Positions 47,475 through 59,063 of a stretch of DNA of 64,000 bases are shown here, piece after piece. Each line of letters opens with the position of its first letter. The first letter of the stretch is position 1. The notes beneath the pieces are model-generated. The model was not told the DNA's origin. It did no database searches and saw only the letters and a program-made list of their open reading frames with translations. Where the stretch lies: contig NC_091975.1 in assembly GCF_036711975.1 (NCBI RefSeq), positions 1,676,501 through 1,740,500 on the forward strand, given 5' to 3'. Made by a program: the position numbers and the translations under genes. The DNA comes from Onthophagus taurus (taxonomy: Eukaryota; Arthropoda; Insecta; Coleoptera; Scarabaeidae).

Positions 47475-47981
47475 ATGTCAGAAATTTTGAAATACTGCAA
47501 AGTGTGTTCAAAAAAGGTTAAAATTTACTTAAAATGTTTCATATGCGATTCAATTTATCATATTGGGTGTTTTAAAAGAAATCCCCACGCTATTATCGAT
47601 ATAAATAATAGATTAATTTGTTGCAAAGAAACAAACATAACCTCAAATACCGATTTAGATGAATTTGAAAATGAAATTACGTTTCAAGAAACGGTACAAA
47701 GTAAGTTTATGGGATGATATAAAAAAATTATTGTTTTAATTCGTGTTTTTTTAGGTGATATTTCAAAAGATAAATTAATCCAGAAAAATAAAAAAAAATA
47801 CAAATGCGTGAAATGCCCATTTACAACAAAATGGAACTGTTCTTTGAAACAGCACGAATTGTTTCATCAAGTTGCGAAAAAATACCAATGTCCAATTTGT
47901 TTAAAACAATTTAAGCAACAACCCCACTTGTGTTCTCATATTAAAACTCATTTAGAAAGAGATGAAAATCTAATAAACTAA
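47475..47981 (+). CDS. Small PHD-like plus two C2H2 zinc-finger protein
   Basis: Two exons (47475-47700, 47755-47981) join in phase 1 to 150 aa. The N-terminus has a treble-clef-like cysteine pattern: CKVCSKK (C-x2-C), CFICDSIYHIGC (C-x2-C-x4-H-x2-C), then a CC near residue 50. This is a shortened PHD-like order lacking a normal last C-x2-C. Two C2H2 fingers follow: CVKCPFTTKWNCSLKQHELF and CPICLKQFKQQPHLCSHIKT. It probably binds nucleic acid in the nucleus. I do not recognise an orthologue. It stands alone between GT49 and the CRAL-TRIO pair. Confidence 0.75.
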
Positions 47982-48334
47982 ATTAAAATTAAATTTATTG
48001 ATAAAATTGTTATCGTTTGTTGTTACTTTGATGAATAAAATTGTTAAAATTGTTTCTGCCTGAAACGTTGTTTTAAAACACAAAAAAGGGGTAAAAGTTT
48101 GCAAGTTGGGAAGCTAAGTTCTTTGTTATATTGTGAAATATGTTCCAGATCATCATTCAATAAAAGCTATTGCTTAATCTCAATAATTCTGTAATGACTA
48201 GCTTATTTTAAATTGTATCAAAACTTTATTGATAAATTTTATAGCATAATTCTTATCTCTTTTAAAGCAACTTAGGCAACCAAATAATCACTACGGTAAC
48301 ATGGGTTGTAAAAAAATAATTTTATTAATTTCAC

Positions 48335-49472
48335 TTAATCAACATCAAGTTTTCTAAAAGAACCTTCGATTCCAAAAAGATCAGCTGATGTTTTTGGTTT
48401 TCCAAGACGTTTAGACTCATCAGTACCGTATTTCTCGTCTTCCTTATACCACTCGGCGTAGCTTTCGACTTTACTTTTCCAATAACCTACAAAAAAACTT
48501 ATTAACTTCAATACACCTATTATAACTTTTATAACCTACTGATAATATCTTGCAATTTTCCAGCATCTCCTCCATATTCCTCTGGTAAAATCGATTTGGG
48601 GAAGAATTCGTACATATCATTAATGTTTTTGGTGTTGTGAATGTGTAACTTAAAAAGATTAATTTAATAATCGTTAAAATTAAACAATTAAAAGTATTAC
48701 CCTTTTAACGATTTTTTCCTTTAAAAACGGTTTAAACATGTTCATCATTGTTTCAATGAACGAAGGTGGATTGAAATAATGCATCGCTTTTGGGCGATTT
48801 GGATAAGCTTCTTGGAATAACATCGAACTCTTTTTCATCATGCTCGGTGTCATTTGTAACATATGTTTCATTTCGATTCCAGTTCCATCTTGCAAAGCAA
48901 TCACTCCGGCTATAAGGGCGTGATCATCTTCATTTACAATGATGTCCATAATCATGTAGTTCAATTTCATGATATCAGCCATGGTGTAAGCGTTTAAATC
49001 CCAACCTTCGGCTCTCATCAACATTCCTTTTGGTGAATCTGCACTAGCTGCATTTAAAGGAAGATATGTTCTAAAAAATTTTTTTTTAAATTAAAATGAT
49101 TTTACCAATTAATTTTTTTACCCCGCTTTTAAAATTGCTTGCATTTTCGGATCGAAAGGATTCCTGTTTTTAAAAAATTCGGGTAAAAGAGTTCGCATTG
49201 TGTAATAAGTTTCAAGTTTTTCTTTGGTTCTTTCCAAACTAAATTTACATCCTCGGAGGAACGTTAAAATAAATTGATCATCTAAAAACAATAAAAATCA
49301 CCAAAATCATCTTAATTTTTTGTTTTAGTTTACCTGTTCTTGCTTTCAAATGGGGTTGCTTTGAAAGCCAATCTTTGATGGATTTGATATCTTCAGGAAT
49401 TCTTTTTGGGTCTTCATTTAATTCAGCGATTGCTTTCGCTTGTAATTCCGGAGAAAGTTGTCTTATAGACAT
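48335..49472 (-). CDS. CRAL-TRIO lipid-transfer protein, copy 1
   Basis: Alpha-tocopherol-transfer/clavesin-type protein binding a small lipid such as tocopherol or a retinoid. Minus-strand exons: 49334-49472, 49122-49281, 48701-49070, 48540-48648 and 48335-48486, 309 aa. Read directly: the CRAL-TRIO N-terminal domain [20 protein letters not shown], then [20 protein letters not shown] and [20 protein letters not shown]. The cavity-closing [20 protein letters not shown] and [16 protein letters not shown] follow, with a C-terminal [15 protein letters not shown]. It is in tandem with copy 2, in the same orientation. Unlike copy 2 it has an extra 51-nt intron (49071-49121). Confidence 0.92.
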
Positions 49473-49725
49473 GATGCAATATTGGTTGGTAACTAAATGC
49501 TAACTAATTGAAAGTGGTTTTGTAGATTTTATCGTTTTATCATGGTGTAGATAACTAAATCTTTTTATTTTGTGCTTTATCGATGGATTTTCAATAAGAG
49601 ACTTTTTGATAATTTTATTTGATGGATTTATTCTTATCTTTACACTTCAATGATTGTTCCAAAAAATAATGGACTTATAAACTTTTAAAATTAAAAATAC
49701 TTATTGTTGGGATTTATATTATCAT

Positions 49726-50102
49726 TTAACATAACCTCACTTATCTTTCTTTTATCGAATATCGTTTGCAATTTAGCCTCAAAGAAGGCCATTTTTAGCC
49801 AATTGCGGTTCATTTTTCGATTTTTTACCACAAAATGTATTAATGTATGTAATAAATAAAATAAAAATTAAATTTTCGCATTTTTAACCTAACCTATGTT
49901 AGAGTTAACATAACCTCACTTATCTTCCTTTTATCGAATATCGTTTGCAATTTAGTCTCGAAGAACATCCTTTTTCGCCAATTGCGGTTCATTTTTCGAT
50001 TTTTTACCACAAAATGTATTAATGTATGTAATAAATAAAATAGAAAATAAAATTTTCGCATTTTTAACCTAACCTATGTTGGAGTTAACATAACCTCACT
50101 TT
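49726..50102. repeat. Tandem 180-bp repeat between the CRAL-TRIO genes
   Basis: Units start at 49726, 49905 and 50085 (last one only about 18 bp) with TTAACATAACCTCACTT. They contain TTATCGAATATCGTTTGC, CCAATTGCGGTTCATTTTTC and TTTTTAACCTAACCTATGTT. The first two full units differ at few positions. Confidence 0.92.
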
Positions 50103-50160
50103 TTAATTTGAAGGATAAACAACTTTAAAGTTTTAATTAATGTTTATTTTCATTTTAAAA

Positions 50161-51251
50161 TCAATCCACATTGAGTTTTCTAAATGAACCTTCAATTCCA
50201 AAGAGTTCTGCTGAAGTTTTCGGTTTTCCAGGACGTTTTGATTCATCACAACCATACTTCTCATCGTCTTTGTACCAATCAGCGTAACTTTCAACTTTGT
50301 TCTTCCAATAATCTACAATAAGAATAATTAATAAATTATTATGTAAATGAAGTAATTAAACTCACCAATAATTTCTTGTATTTTGCCAGCATCACCTCCA
50401 TACTCTTCAGGTAAAATTGATTTTGGAAAAAATTCGTACATATCATTAATGTTTTTCGTATTGTGTATATGCCACTATAAAATTTAAAATTAAGTAAATA
50501 CAATAATTTTTTTATTTTTCATACCCTTTTCATTAATTTTTCTTTCATAAATGGCTTAAATAAGTTAAAAATGGTTTCGATAAACGATGGGGGATTGAAA
50601 TAATGCATAGCTTTTGGTCGATTTGGATACGCATCTTGGAACAACATCGCACTTTTCTTCACCAAACTCGGAGTCATTGCCATCATATGTTTCATTTCAA
50701 TTCCTGTTCCATCTTGTAAAGCTATTATTCCCGCAATTACAGCTTGATCGTCTTCGTTAATTACAATGTCCATAATCATATAGGTTAATTTCATTAAATC
50801 CGACATACTCGTTGTACTCATATCCCAATTTTTGAGACTCATTAAAAATCCTTTTGGTGTATCAGGCCCAGAGCTTTTCAACGGCAAATATGTACCAGCT
50901 TTCAAAAGTTCCTGCATTTTTGGATCGAAAGGATCACGGTTTTTGAAGTATTCCGGAAGAAGGGAACGCATCGTAAAATAAGTTTCAAGTTTCTCTTTGG
51001 TTCTTTCCAAACTAAACTTACATCCTCTTAGGAACGTTAAAATAAATTGGTCGTCTTTGAACAAAACAAATAAGTTAATAATTAAATTTTTTTTTAATAA
51101 AAATTAACTAACCCGTTCTCGGTTTTAAATGAGGTTGTTTTAAAAGCCATTCTTTGATGTATTTGATGTCCTCAGGAATTCTTTTTGGATCTTCGTTAAG
51201 TTCAGCAATGGCTTTCGCTTGTAATTCCGGAGAAAGCGGTCTTATATCCAT
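50161..51251 (-). CDS. CRAL-TRIO lipid-transfer protein, copy 2
   Basis: Paralog of the adjacent gene, also 309 aa, on four minus-strand exons: 51113-51251, 50525-51054, 50366-50474 and 50161-50312. It reads [80 protein letters not shown] and [16 protein letters not shown]. Exon lengths match copy 1 exactly, except that copy 1 exons 2 and 3 (160 + 370) are one 530-nt exon here. Ligand specificity may differ in the cavity: GYDLNAY-type residues in copy 1 are NWDMSTT here. Confidence 0.92.
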
Positions 51252-52312
51252 ATTTCTTTTTATTCGGAAACTCGAAATAAAAGTGAAAGGAAAATTTGAT
51301 GGTTTTTATCTTTTTATTGAAAAAGATTAATACAAAAAATTTTATCGTTTAATGACTTTATCAAGTAGATTAAATTGCTTTATGGGTTTACAATAAATTT
51401 TGTTGTTTCTTTGCAACATCATTGTCATTGAATCTCACCAATTTTTATTTCAAATAATCAAAAATCATTTTATATCCGTTTTATAAATTTAAATCATATA
51501 TTGAGATATAGTTGCAAAATTGTTCAAAATGGTTGGAAACTTGGCTAAGTTACTTGAATGTTATTTAAAATCATTAAAAACTGGTTGAAATAAGATCTCA
51601 GCTTCGCAAAATTGATCAAAATGATGGAAAAATGAATGGTTACTTTTGGAAACTTGTCTAAAAGACTGAAAACTGATTCACTGTTATTCCAAGTTGTTCA
51701 AAATCATTGAAAACTAGTTGAAGAATGATTACAGATTTGCTAAAACGAAGAGATCGACAAGAAGAATAAGGATTCGAAATTTTCAAACACATTTTTTGAA
51801 TAATTCCAATTAAAAATAAAAATGCAACAAAATTAAGATGAAATAATTGACCTAATAAATTGAGGTTGAACCTTTTTGTTTGGGGTTGAAACGCGTGCGC
51901 ATTTGGGGCGTCCGGCCCTTCCCCTATCGGGTACGGTGGTAGATTTTCAAGCGTCGCGACGTCAGTCGACGCGAAATCCCGCGAAAGACAATGAGGCGTC
52001 TTTTTATTCAACAAACGTCGGTTACAAACCGAAACGTATACTCACAAAATGTGAACGGGTTCCGGTAGAAACAAAAAACTTTTACGACCTTCTTCTATAA
52101 TCTATAATCTTCGCGTAAGAACATCGGGGAAACGTCGCGGTACATCCTGAAAGTGTTTTTTTCAGGCGGAGATCCCCACCTTTTTTTCCCCAGTGAGAGA
52201 ACGTTACTGAAACGTTAATCAATTAAAACTGTTTTTCTTCTTGAATTTATAATTTTTGTGAGTGGATTTTTTGGTATTAATTTAATTTTTATTGTGGTAG
52301 AAATTGTTTTTA
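51252..52312. promoter_or_regulatory. Promoter and leader region of the furin-like gene
   Basis: From 51490 to 51730 decayed repeats of the type TTCAAAATSATTGAAAACTNGTTG recur. From about 51880 to 52200 the DNA becomes GC-richer with many CpGs, as expected for a promoter or leader. The two overlapping ORFs there (51876-52100 plus, 51658-52014 minus) show no family features. No CTCF-like word is seen. Confidence 0.45.
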
Positions 52313-55300
52313 ATGTTAAAGGGAAGGTTAGAAAAAGTCTTAACAATGGAGATGTGGTATTTCCTCCTGTTTTTATTACATTTGGTCACGCCTGAAGTAA
52401 TTTACACAAATCAATTTGCCGTTCATGTTCCGAAAGGTGAAGAAGAAGCTAATGAAATCGCAAGAAAATATGGGTTTATTAATACTGGGCAGGTAAATTG
52501 ATTTTTATTGAAAATTTTTTAAACAAATTACATTTTCCTTTGTATCGGGTTGACGCTTTTAAGAGTTTGAACTCGCTAAATTACCTCAATTGATCGGATT
52601 TATCTTATTTTAGATCGGCAGTTTGAAAGGATTTTTTTTATTCGAGCACGAACGTGTTAACAAACGATCAACACAACCCCACGATGGACATCAACGGCTA
52701 CTTTCAAAAGAAACCGAGGTAAAAATAAAATAATTCTGTTTTATTAGAACGTAATTTAAATCGAAAAGAAAGAGTGATTGAAGCAATTACCAGGATGCCA
52801 TTCCTTAATGCATAAACAGGATTACTCTTCCGGGGTGGTCCTTTTTCCAGTAATCGCGCAATTAGTTAAACGGTCGGAAAATATACGACGTCCCGCCTAG
52901 GTTGTAATGCTTTACGAACCCGGAAAAATAAATTGCACTCTACTTTAAAAGATATAGCACAAAATATGTAATTAAATTTCTTTTTATTATTAGATCAAAT
53001 GGTTTCAACAACAACACGAAAAGAAACGGTACAAAAGAGATGTGGTCACTTCTGAACGGTCGAGGTCGTCGTCAATGACAACTATTTCACCACCAACTAA
53101 ATTGGGTCACTCCATCCGAGCTGCTTCTACCATAGATACGTTTCCCGATCCTTTATTTCCGGAACAATGGTACCTGGTGAGAGAAATCGTTTATTTTTCT
53201 TTTTAAATATTTTCATCCTTCCTTTTGAAATAATTAATAGAATTCTGGTGCCAAAGACGGTCTCGATATGAACGTGGGAAAGGCTTGGAAGAAAGGATAC
53301 ACCGGAAAAGGGGTTGTCGTTTCTATTCTTGATGATGGCATCCAAACGAATCATCCGGATTTAGCTCAAAATTATGTAATGAGGATTTATTTTTTATTTG
53401 ATTGATTAATTTTTTTAATTTTTGATTTTAAGGATCCTTTAGCTAGCACGGATATAAATGGAAATGATGATGATCCAACTCCTCAAGATAATGGTGATAA
53501 CAAACATGGGACAAGATGTGCCGGGGAGGTTGCAGCTGTTGCTTTTAATCAATATTGTGGGATTGGAGTTGCTTATAATGCTAGTATTGGAGGTATATAA
53601 AAAATAAGTTTCTTTATTATCTTTTCTTTTACTTATTATTAATTTTCTTGGTGTCCTTTAAGCAATGATTTAAACTTCATCAAATAACCATAAACAAGAT
53701 GAAAATTGATTAATAACGAATTTTCTTAGTTAAATACAACAGATATATTAAAGGAAAACGTAGGAAAACTTGGAAATATGATAAGTGATAAATGATAAGT
53801 TTAATAAATACGTTTATTTCCATTTTAAAAGCTTAGAGTCATATATATTTTGAAGAGAATTTCTAGTAATAAGTTTCTTGTTTATAACTTTTTTTATGGG
53901 GAGATGTTTAAATTTTAAATTTGGATCAAATTCTAATTCATTCATTTTGATTCCGGTTTTGTGATACTTTACTAAAATCATCAAGCTCCCAATCCCAAGT
54001 CTCATTCTTTTCTGTTTGAAACTCATAACTTTTCTTTTATGTTCATGTTCTTTATAATTCAATAATACTTGTCAATGTAAATTATTTAGGGTTTCTGTTG
54101 GTATTATCTAGGACCCTTATAAAATTTATGTTGTTTTCATGATTTTTAGTAACATTGTCAGTAACTAATTAGTTGAGGTTAAAATACTAATAAATTTTTA
54201 TATAAATACGATTTTGACGAAGTACATATTTGTTATAAAAACGTACTACAAAGTAATTAAATAGAATAAAATACCTTTTCTAGGTAAGTAAATGGCAAAT
54301 AAACACCCCACAACACTTTTTATGCACCTTTTCTTTTTGAATAACGAAAGCTCAAACGTCAATGTGACATATTTACTTCAAAACATGATAAAACAAAACT
54401 CCCTGTTAATTTTGCCAACTTTACAACAATGGGGTCATACACGATTTTTTTTTTATTATATTTTCTGAAAGTTTATATAAAAATATAGTTACCGTTATTT
54501 TTTTTTTTTAATATTTTCGAACAAAGTCATTGTTAAAAAAATTATTGAAAATTTATATAACCATTTGCGCTTTTAAAATTCCCGCGTTGATGACGTACGA
54601 TTCTCATTTTTGCGTCCCCTGCTACCCGCTCAAATGCGAGAAAGAGATGAACGTCATTTAGGTTGTATTGAAAAGAGATAGAGTGTTTGTAGGTTATGTT
54701 TATTATGTTTTGTTCATGGATGTAATAGAGACACTCTATTACATCCATGGTTTTATTTTGACACTGTCACACCGCAAGCGCTATCTAACGGACAATTTAA
54801 CTTGTTTTAGGTAGTGCGGTTCCTACGTCACAGAAAAGCCGCGAAATTATTTCGTTTGAATATTTGCTATTTTTCACTTCAAATTACGCAAAATATAAAA
54901 TTGATCAAAATATTTCTTTTACTTTGTGTTCATGCATATACTTGCATATATCGTTTGACATAAAAATTTTCTCTAAATTTAATAAGTGTGTATGACCCCA
55001 TTTGACAGGTATTATAGAAAAAAATGAACTATATAAATAAATTGTTATTTAATATTAATTGAATATATTTAAATCTTCAAGGTGTAAGAATGCTGGATGG
55101 TGTAGTTAACGATGCGGTTGAAGCGAAAGCTTTAGGTCTTAATCCGGAACATATCGACATTTACAGCGCATCTTGGGGCCCAGAAGACGATGGAAAGACC
55201 GTCGACGGACCCGGTCCTTTAGCAAAACGTGCTTTTATTTATGGCGTAACAAGCGGAAGGAAAGGGAAAGGTTCAATTTTCGTGTGGGCCTCCGGAAACG

Positions 55301-58294
55301 GAGGTAGACACATCGATTCTTGTAATTGTGACGGTTACACAAATAGTATTTTTACTTTAAGTATATCGAGCGCTACTCAAGAAGGGTAAACTCTAAGTAC
55401 CTAATCTAAAGTATTATTTTTATAAAATCTTTTTTTTTTAGTTATAAACCTTGGTATTTAGAAGAATGTTCCTCAACATTAGCGACAACTTATAGTTCAG
55501 GAACACCTGGTAGAGATAAAAGTATTGTAACCGTTGATATGGATCCTAGGCTAAGACCGGATCATATGTGTACGGAAGATCATACAGGAACATCAGCTTC
55601 GGCTCCTTTAGCTGCGGGAATTTGTGCGTTAGCTTTAGAAGCTAACCCAACATTGACTTGGAGAGATATTCAGTATTTAGTTTTGTTAACATCTCGATCT
55701 ACTCCGTTAGAAAAAGAACCTGGTTGGATAACGAATGGGGTTAAACGAAAAGTGAGTCATAAATTTGGTTATGGTTTAATGGACGCTGGAGCTTTAGTAA
55801 ACTTAGCTGAAATTTGGACAACAGCTCCTCAACAACATATTTGTAAAAGCCAAGAATTAATTGAAGATAAACCCATTGAATCAACGTTAAAATCAACTTT
55901 AACACTTCATATGGATGTTAACGCTTGTAAAGGAACATTAAACGAAGTGAGATATTTAGAACACGTTCAGTGTAAAGTATCTTTAAATTTTTTTCCGAGG
56001 GGAAATTTAAAAATTTTATTAACATCCCCAATGGGAACAACGTCAATTTTATTATTTGAAAGACCGAGGGATATCGTATCATCAACCTTCGATGATTGGC
56101 CGTTTTTAAGCGTTCATTTTTGGGGTGAACAAGCATTGGGAAGATGGACTTTACAGGTTATTAATTCGGGGAATAAATTAACCGATCGAGCCGGAGTTTT
56201 TAAAAAGTGGCAATTGATTTTATACGGAACTCAAATGAATCCGGTTCGAGTTAAAAATAAAAATGTAAATGGAAACGATGAAAGGAATAAAATCCAACCT
56301 TACTATGTGAATCGGAATTATTTAAAAGACAATTATTATAATACTAAAGAATTTAGGCAGGATAAATATTTTAATGCAAATGAAAGGGAGAATTCAATTA
56401 ACGTTATTCATATTAAAAGCAAAAATGGCGAGATTAGAAGTAGTTGCCACGAACAATGTGATGAACAAGGATGTTTTGGACGTGGACCTAATAAATGTAT
56501 ATCATGTAGAAATAAACGAATTAATAAGTATTTAATGTTAATTGTTTATGTGCTTGAATTGATTTAATTTTTTTTAGGACTTGTGTGAGTGTGTGCCCGC
56601 CTAGAACATACGCAAACAACGATGGTTTTTGTAATCCGTGTCATGAATCTTGTTTTACATGCACCGGACCAACTCAAGATAGTTGCCAAACTTGTTCACC
56701 CGGATATTTATTAGTTATCGATTTAGAAATATGTATCCAACAATGCCCGGATGGTTATTTCGAAGATTTAAACGAAAAAATTTGCATTTCTTGTCAACCT
56801 AATTGCGCCAGTTGTGAAGGAAGACCTGATAGTTGCATAAGATGTGATTATAATCTCATTTTATTCGGAAATAAATGCATGGGAAGTTGTCCCGCGAATA
56901 CCTTTCAAACGGACGATCACAGGTTTTAATCATATCAATTTGATATCAATTTTGATGTAATTTTAAATTTTAAGTTGTGGGTTGTGTCATCAATCTTGCG
57001 AGACTTGCCATGGTTTAAATAGTTCCCAATGTATTTCTTGTAACGAGGGGAAATTTTGGCATGACGGGCGTTGCGTTAACGATTGTCCGGCTCATCATTA
57101 TGGAGATCCTAACCAACGGGAATGTATTGAATGCTCACCTGGGTGTTCGGAATGTAATAAAACAACTTGTTTATCGTGTTTAGAAGATTGGCAAATTAAT
57201 ACAAACGGGAGATGTGTTCCACATGATAGCGACCGATGCGATAGTGGTAAATTATTTGCGTTTATTTAAAAAAATTATTAAAAATGATTTTGTTTAGATC
57301 AATACAACGATGGGGGAAGTTGTAAACCCTGCCACTCAACTTGCGAAACTTGCGATGGCCCAACAGCTCACGCTTGTTTATCTTGCTCGCAACCTTTCAT
57401 TCTCCAAGGTACTAAATGCGTATCAACTTGCGATAGCGGATTTTTCCAGGATAAAATTCTTCGGTGGTGCATTCCGTGTCTTCACACTTGTTCGGAGTGC
57501 GAATCAAAATCGAATTGTACTTTATGCACAACCGGGTTACAAGTAACACAATAATTAATTAATTATTTATAATTAAACGATTTAATTCGTAGCTTCAAAA
57601 TGGGGAGTGTTTATCGACTTGTTCAAGGGGTTACTACGAAGAAAAAGGAGTTTGCGAAAGATGTTACATGAGTTGTGACACATGTTTAGGCCGGGATTAT
57701 AATCAATGTATCACATGTCCATATGGTTGGCAGCTTATATCCGGTGAATGTCGCCCGGATTGTTTGGAAGGATATTATAAAACGGAATATGGGTGCCAAA
57801 AATGTCATGTCGCTTGTTCTAATTGTCCCGGTTAACAATTCAAAAATCTATATCTTTTAATTTTAATTAAACAATTTTTTTGTTGCTTTTAGGTTGCGAA
57901 ACTCAAACCGATAAAAGAAAAATTAACCTGGAAACTTATGTAGTATCCGCTCAAGATGTTTCCGCTTTGGAACTTGTAAATCCATTCGGATTCGTTACGG
58001 GATTAGCAGCAATCGCGTGTTTATGTATCATAATTTTATTTATGATTATCTTTTTAGTTTTACAGGTATGTATACTTTTTCTTTGAATTAATAATTTTAA
58101 CTCTATTTTGCAAACAGAGAAATAGTGCGCAATCAAGAAGAAAAGGTTATAGTCGAGTTTCGATTAAAAAACCAAAAATAACTTGCAACTACCACGTCGT
58201 CGCTGTGGCCGATGCGGATTCAACCGATTCCGATGACACTTGTGAAGAACACAATTTAATTACTCAGCCGAAAATAAAAAGAACGACTTGTTAA
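52313..58294 (+). CDS. Fur2: Furin-like proprotein convertase 2
   Basis: Secretory-pathway subtilase cleaving proproteins after multibasic sites. Exons: 52313-52492, 52614-52718, 52994-53176, 53241-53375, 53434-53593, 55082-55385, 55442-56527, 56578-56922, 56975-57246, 57298-57542, 57593-57830, 57893-58065 and 58118-58294, 1200 aa. Order: signal peptide, prodomain ending KKRYKR|D (autocleavage), catalytic Asp in SILDDGIQ, His in [10 protein letters not shown], oxyanion Asn in WASGNGG, Ser in GTSASAP, P domain ([12 protein letters not shown]), a long Cys-rich furin repeat region, a membrane segment ([20 protein letters not shown]) and an acidic tail. This layout is Fur2. The start could instead be the ATG at 52346, which has better context. 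Intron 5 (53594-55081) carries nested transposons. Confidence 0.95.
53814..54062 (-). CDS. Unexplained 82-aa ORF in furin intron 5
   Basis: A minus-strand frame reads [56 protein letters not shown], ending LLKWK, with an AATAAA overlapping its stop. It ends 5' exactly where the MITE copy begins (54063), so an upstream part may have been cut off. The composition (Lys-rich, mixed hydrophobics) looks more protein-like than random AT-rich DNA. I do not recognise the family. It may be a remnant of a gene or retrocopy. Confidence 0.3.
   Translation of the reverse strand: MNYKEHEHKRKVMSFKQKRMRLGIGSLMILVKYHKTGIKMNELEFDPNLKFKHLPIKKVINKKLITRNSLQNIYDSKLLKWK
54431..54999. mobile_element. Non-autonomous DNA transposon with GGGGTCATACAC ends and AT target duplication
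   Basis: Terminal inverted repeats GGGGTCATACAC...GTGTATGACCCC, 569 bp, flanked by AT on both sides (54429-54430, 55000-55001). MITE copy 1 shows the unoccupied site (CAACAATTTGACAGG) with one AT. The 2-bp AT duplication recalls the ISL2EU group, from memory. No transposase. It contains a perfect hairpin at 54715-54749. Confidence 0.87.
54715..54749. repeat. Perfect 16-bp inverted repeat with 3-nt loop
   Basis: CATGGATGTAATAGAG, then ACA, then CTCTATTACATCCATG. It lies inside the GGGGTCATACAC element. Confidence 0.95.
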
Positions 58295-59051
58295 AAAAAT
58301 TAATTTAATTAATTAGACGTTAACCGTCCTAAAATGTAGCAAAAAAAGTTTTAGTCTGAACAAAATTTTAAATAAAATACGGGTTTTGTTAATTAATTAA
58401 AACGATTAAAACTTCAAAGTGCGCTTCGAGGTCAATATTTTGATGATTTTGGGAAATATTAATAAAAATTTTTAAAAGGAACCAAAAAAATATTACAATT
58501 TTGTTGATGAATTTAAATAAATTCGATTTATAATAGTTACAGCCGTAATTATAACAAGGAATTGCTATAAATAATTTTAAAAGTTTATAGTTATGGCTGT
58601 ATTTATTTATGGTTGTTAATAAAAAAAAATAAAATCATATATGTATAATAGTTTATCTATATACACACGAACAATACGATTAAATAAATTAAAGGCGAAT
58701 TATTAATAAAAAATTAACGCAAAATAAGAAAATTTAAAACAATTATTAAAAATTAACGTACATAAACATAATAAATATATATTACATAATATGAGAATTT
58801 ATACACAATTACGTCAAATTTATAAAATTATGGTAAAATAATAAAAAAAAATATGTGTGATGTTATTCCGATCGGATAATTAATTATTAAAAATTATTAT
58901 TGTACATGTTGTTGTACATGATAGCTACATGTGGTAAGTGTAAAATTTTAATGTGATATGACGAAATATAATTTTTCATACAATAAATTAGTTTAAATTA
59001 CTTAAATTAAATTAACAAAATAAATTCTTGTTTAATTTTTTAAATTAATTA

Positions 59052-59063
59052 CCGCCATCTATT
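59052..59063 (-). promoter_or_regulatory. CTCF-like word CGCCATCTATTA
   Basis: Between Fur2 and the Draper promoter. A weaker GCGGCATCTATG follows at 59220. Confidence 0.35.

Larger units (their letters stand above)
54063..55033 (+). mobile_element. MITE copy 2 (TATAGTTC family), split by a different transposon
   Basis: From TAATACTTGTC at 54063 to GAACTATA at 55033 this matches MITE copy 1 (4081-5929) nearly base for base, except for the nested insertions. Its left outer terminal repeat is missing. Where copy 1 carries the foldback element, this copy has a single TA (around 54223-54226). Confidence 0.8.

Noticed and set aside
51876-52100. 74-aa ORF before Fur2
   Set aside because: Looks like GC-rich leader DNA. 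No domain, and an overlapping minus-strand ORF is equally long.
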